From: GAS188 sp044445965
GTDB lineage: Bacteria > Pseudomonadota > Alphaproteobacteria > Rhizobiales > Beijerinckiaceae
DNA: 50,534 nt
Assembly (NCBI GenBank): GCA_044445965.1
Contig: JBIOEJ010000029.1
Coordinates: 1-50,534 of the forward strand
Reading direction: 5' to 3'
Of the stretch, positions 50,476 to 50,534 are shown piece after piece (position 1 is the stretch's first letter; every line of letters begins with the position of its first letter). Made by a program: the position numbers and the translations under genes. Below the pieces are notes generated by a model. That model was not told the origin of the DNA. It did no database searches and saw only the letters and a list, made by a program, of their open reading frames with translations.

Positions 50476-50534
50476 ATGATCAGGTTAGCAGCCGTCATCG
50501 CCTTTACGCTGTTCGAGACCGCCGCAGCATTCGC
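50476..50534 (+). CDS. Start of an exported protein (cut by window edge)
   Basis: ATG 50476 follows a GGGGAACG ribosome-binding site and opens a frame encoding MIRLAAVIAFTLFETAAAFA, a probable signal peptide. It runs off the window, so nothing can be said of its function. It begins about 95 bases beyond the right end of the insertion sequence, which may have separated it from its natural promoter. Confidence 0.6.
   Translation, partial: MIRLAAVIAFTLFETAAAF

Overview
The window is GC-rich DNA typical of an alphaproteobacterium. A NDUFA12-type complex I subunit, a DUF2155 protein, a DivJ/PdhS-type histidine kinase, an NAD-linked formate dehydrogenase with a fused beta subunit, and short palindromic intergenic repeats all fit the order Hyphomicrobiales (Rhizobiales). 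No rRNA, tRNA or CRISPR array was seen. The genus cannot be named from sequence alone.

Layout. 1-4.9 kb is an eroded accessory segment. It holds a chimeric remnant of an ABC operon (Tat signal start fused to a permease end), an intact parDE module, an AbrB/VapC module whose toxin is frameshifted, a three-gene overlapping catabolic operon (Asp/Glu/hydantoin racemase, PuuE-like polysaccharide deacetylase, alpha/beta hydrolase), and an antitoxin-like gene with a parE stub. 4.9-12.5 kb (minus strand) is a carbohydrate module: AraC regulator, LacI regulator, solute-binding protein, two permeases, ATPase and a GH63-like cytoplasmic glycosidase. 12.5-14.3 kb has a double-hairpin repeat, an M20 amidohydrolase and two abutting remnants of a peptide ABC operon. 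14.3-17.7 kb holds an alkyltransferase (Ogt), DUF2155, NDUFA12 and a frameshifted solute-binding protein.

17.9-26.7 kb is a coherent formate dehydrogenase/molybdopterin cofactor island: fused NuoE-NuoF-type beta subunit, alpha subunit, DUF2478, FdhD, MobA, (convergent TusA-like), MobB with an apparent ATA start, and MoeA. The genes supply the enzyme, the sulfur transfer, metal insertion and the bis-MGD cofactor.

26.7-35.4 kb is the most unusual part. One 2100-residue protein appears to join a complete autotransporter (passenger plus barrel) to a periplasmic TPR segment and a second, Slam-like outer-membrane barrel. Directly downstream, with its ribosome-binding site overlapping the stop codon, lies a FecR-domain protein whose C-terminus resembles the TbpB-like barrel of Slam-exported proteins. 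This reads as a self-contained exporter and substrate pair.

35.7-48.7 kb is mostly ordinary chromosomal content (GST, histidine kinase, peptide-binding protein, RsmB, MAPEG, GuaB, a secreted DUF2125-like protein, threonine ammonia-lyase, LLM oxidoreductase), separated by at least three families of palindromic repeats. 48.8-50.4 kb is an ISNCY-type insertion sequence with a twice-frameshifted transposase, followed by the start of an exported protein cut by the window edge.
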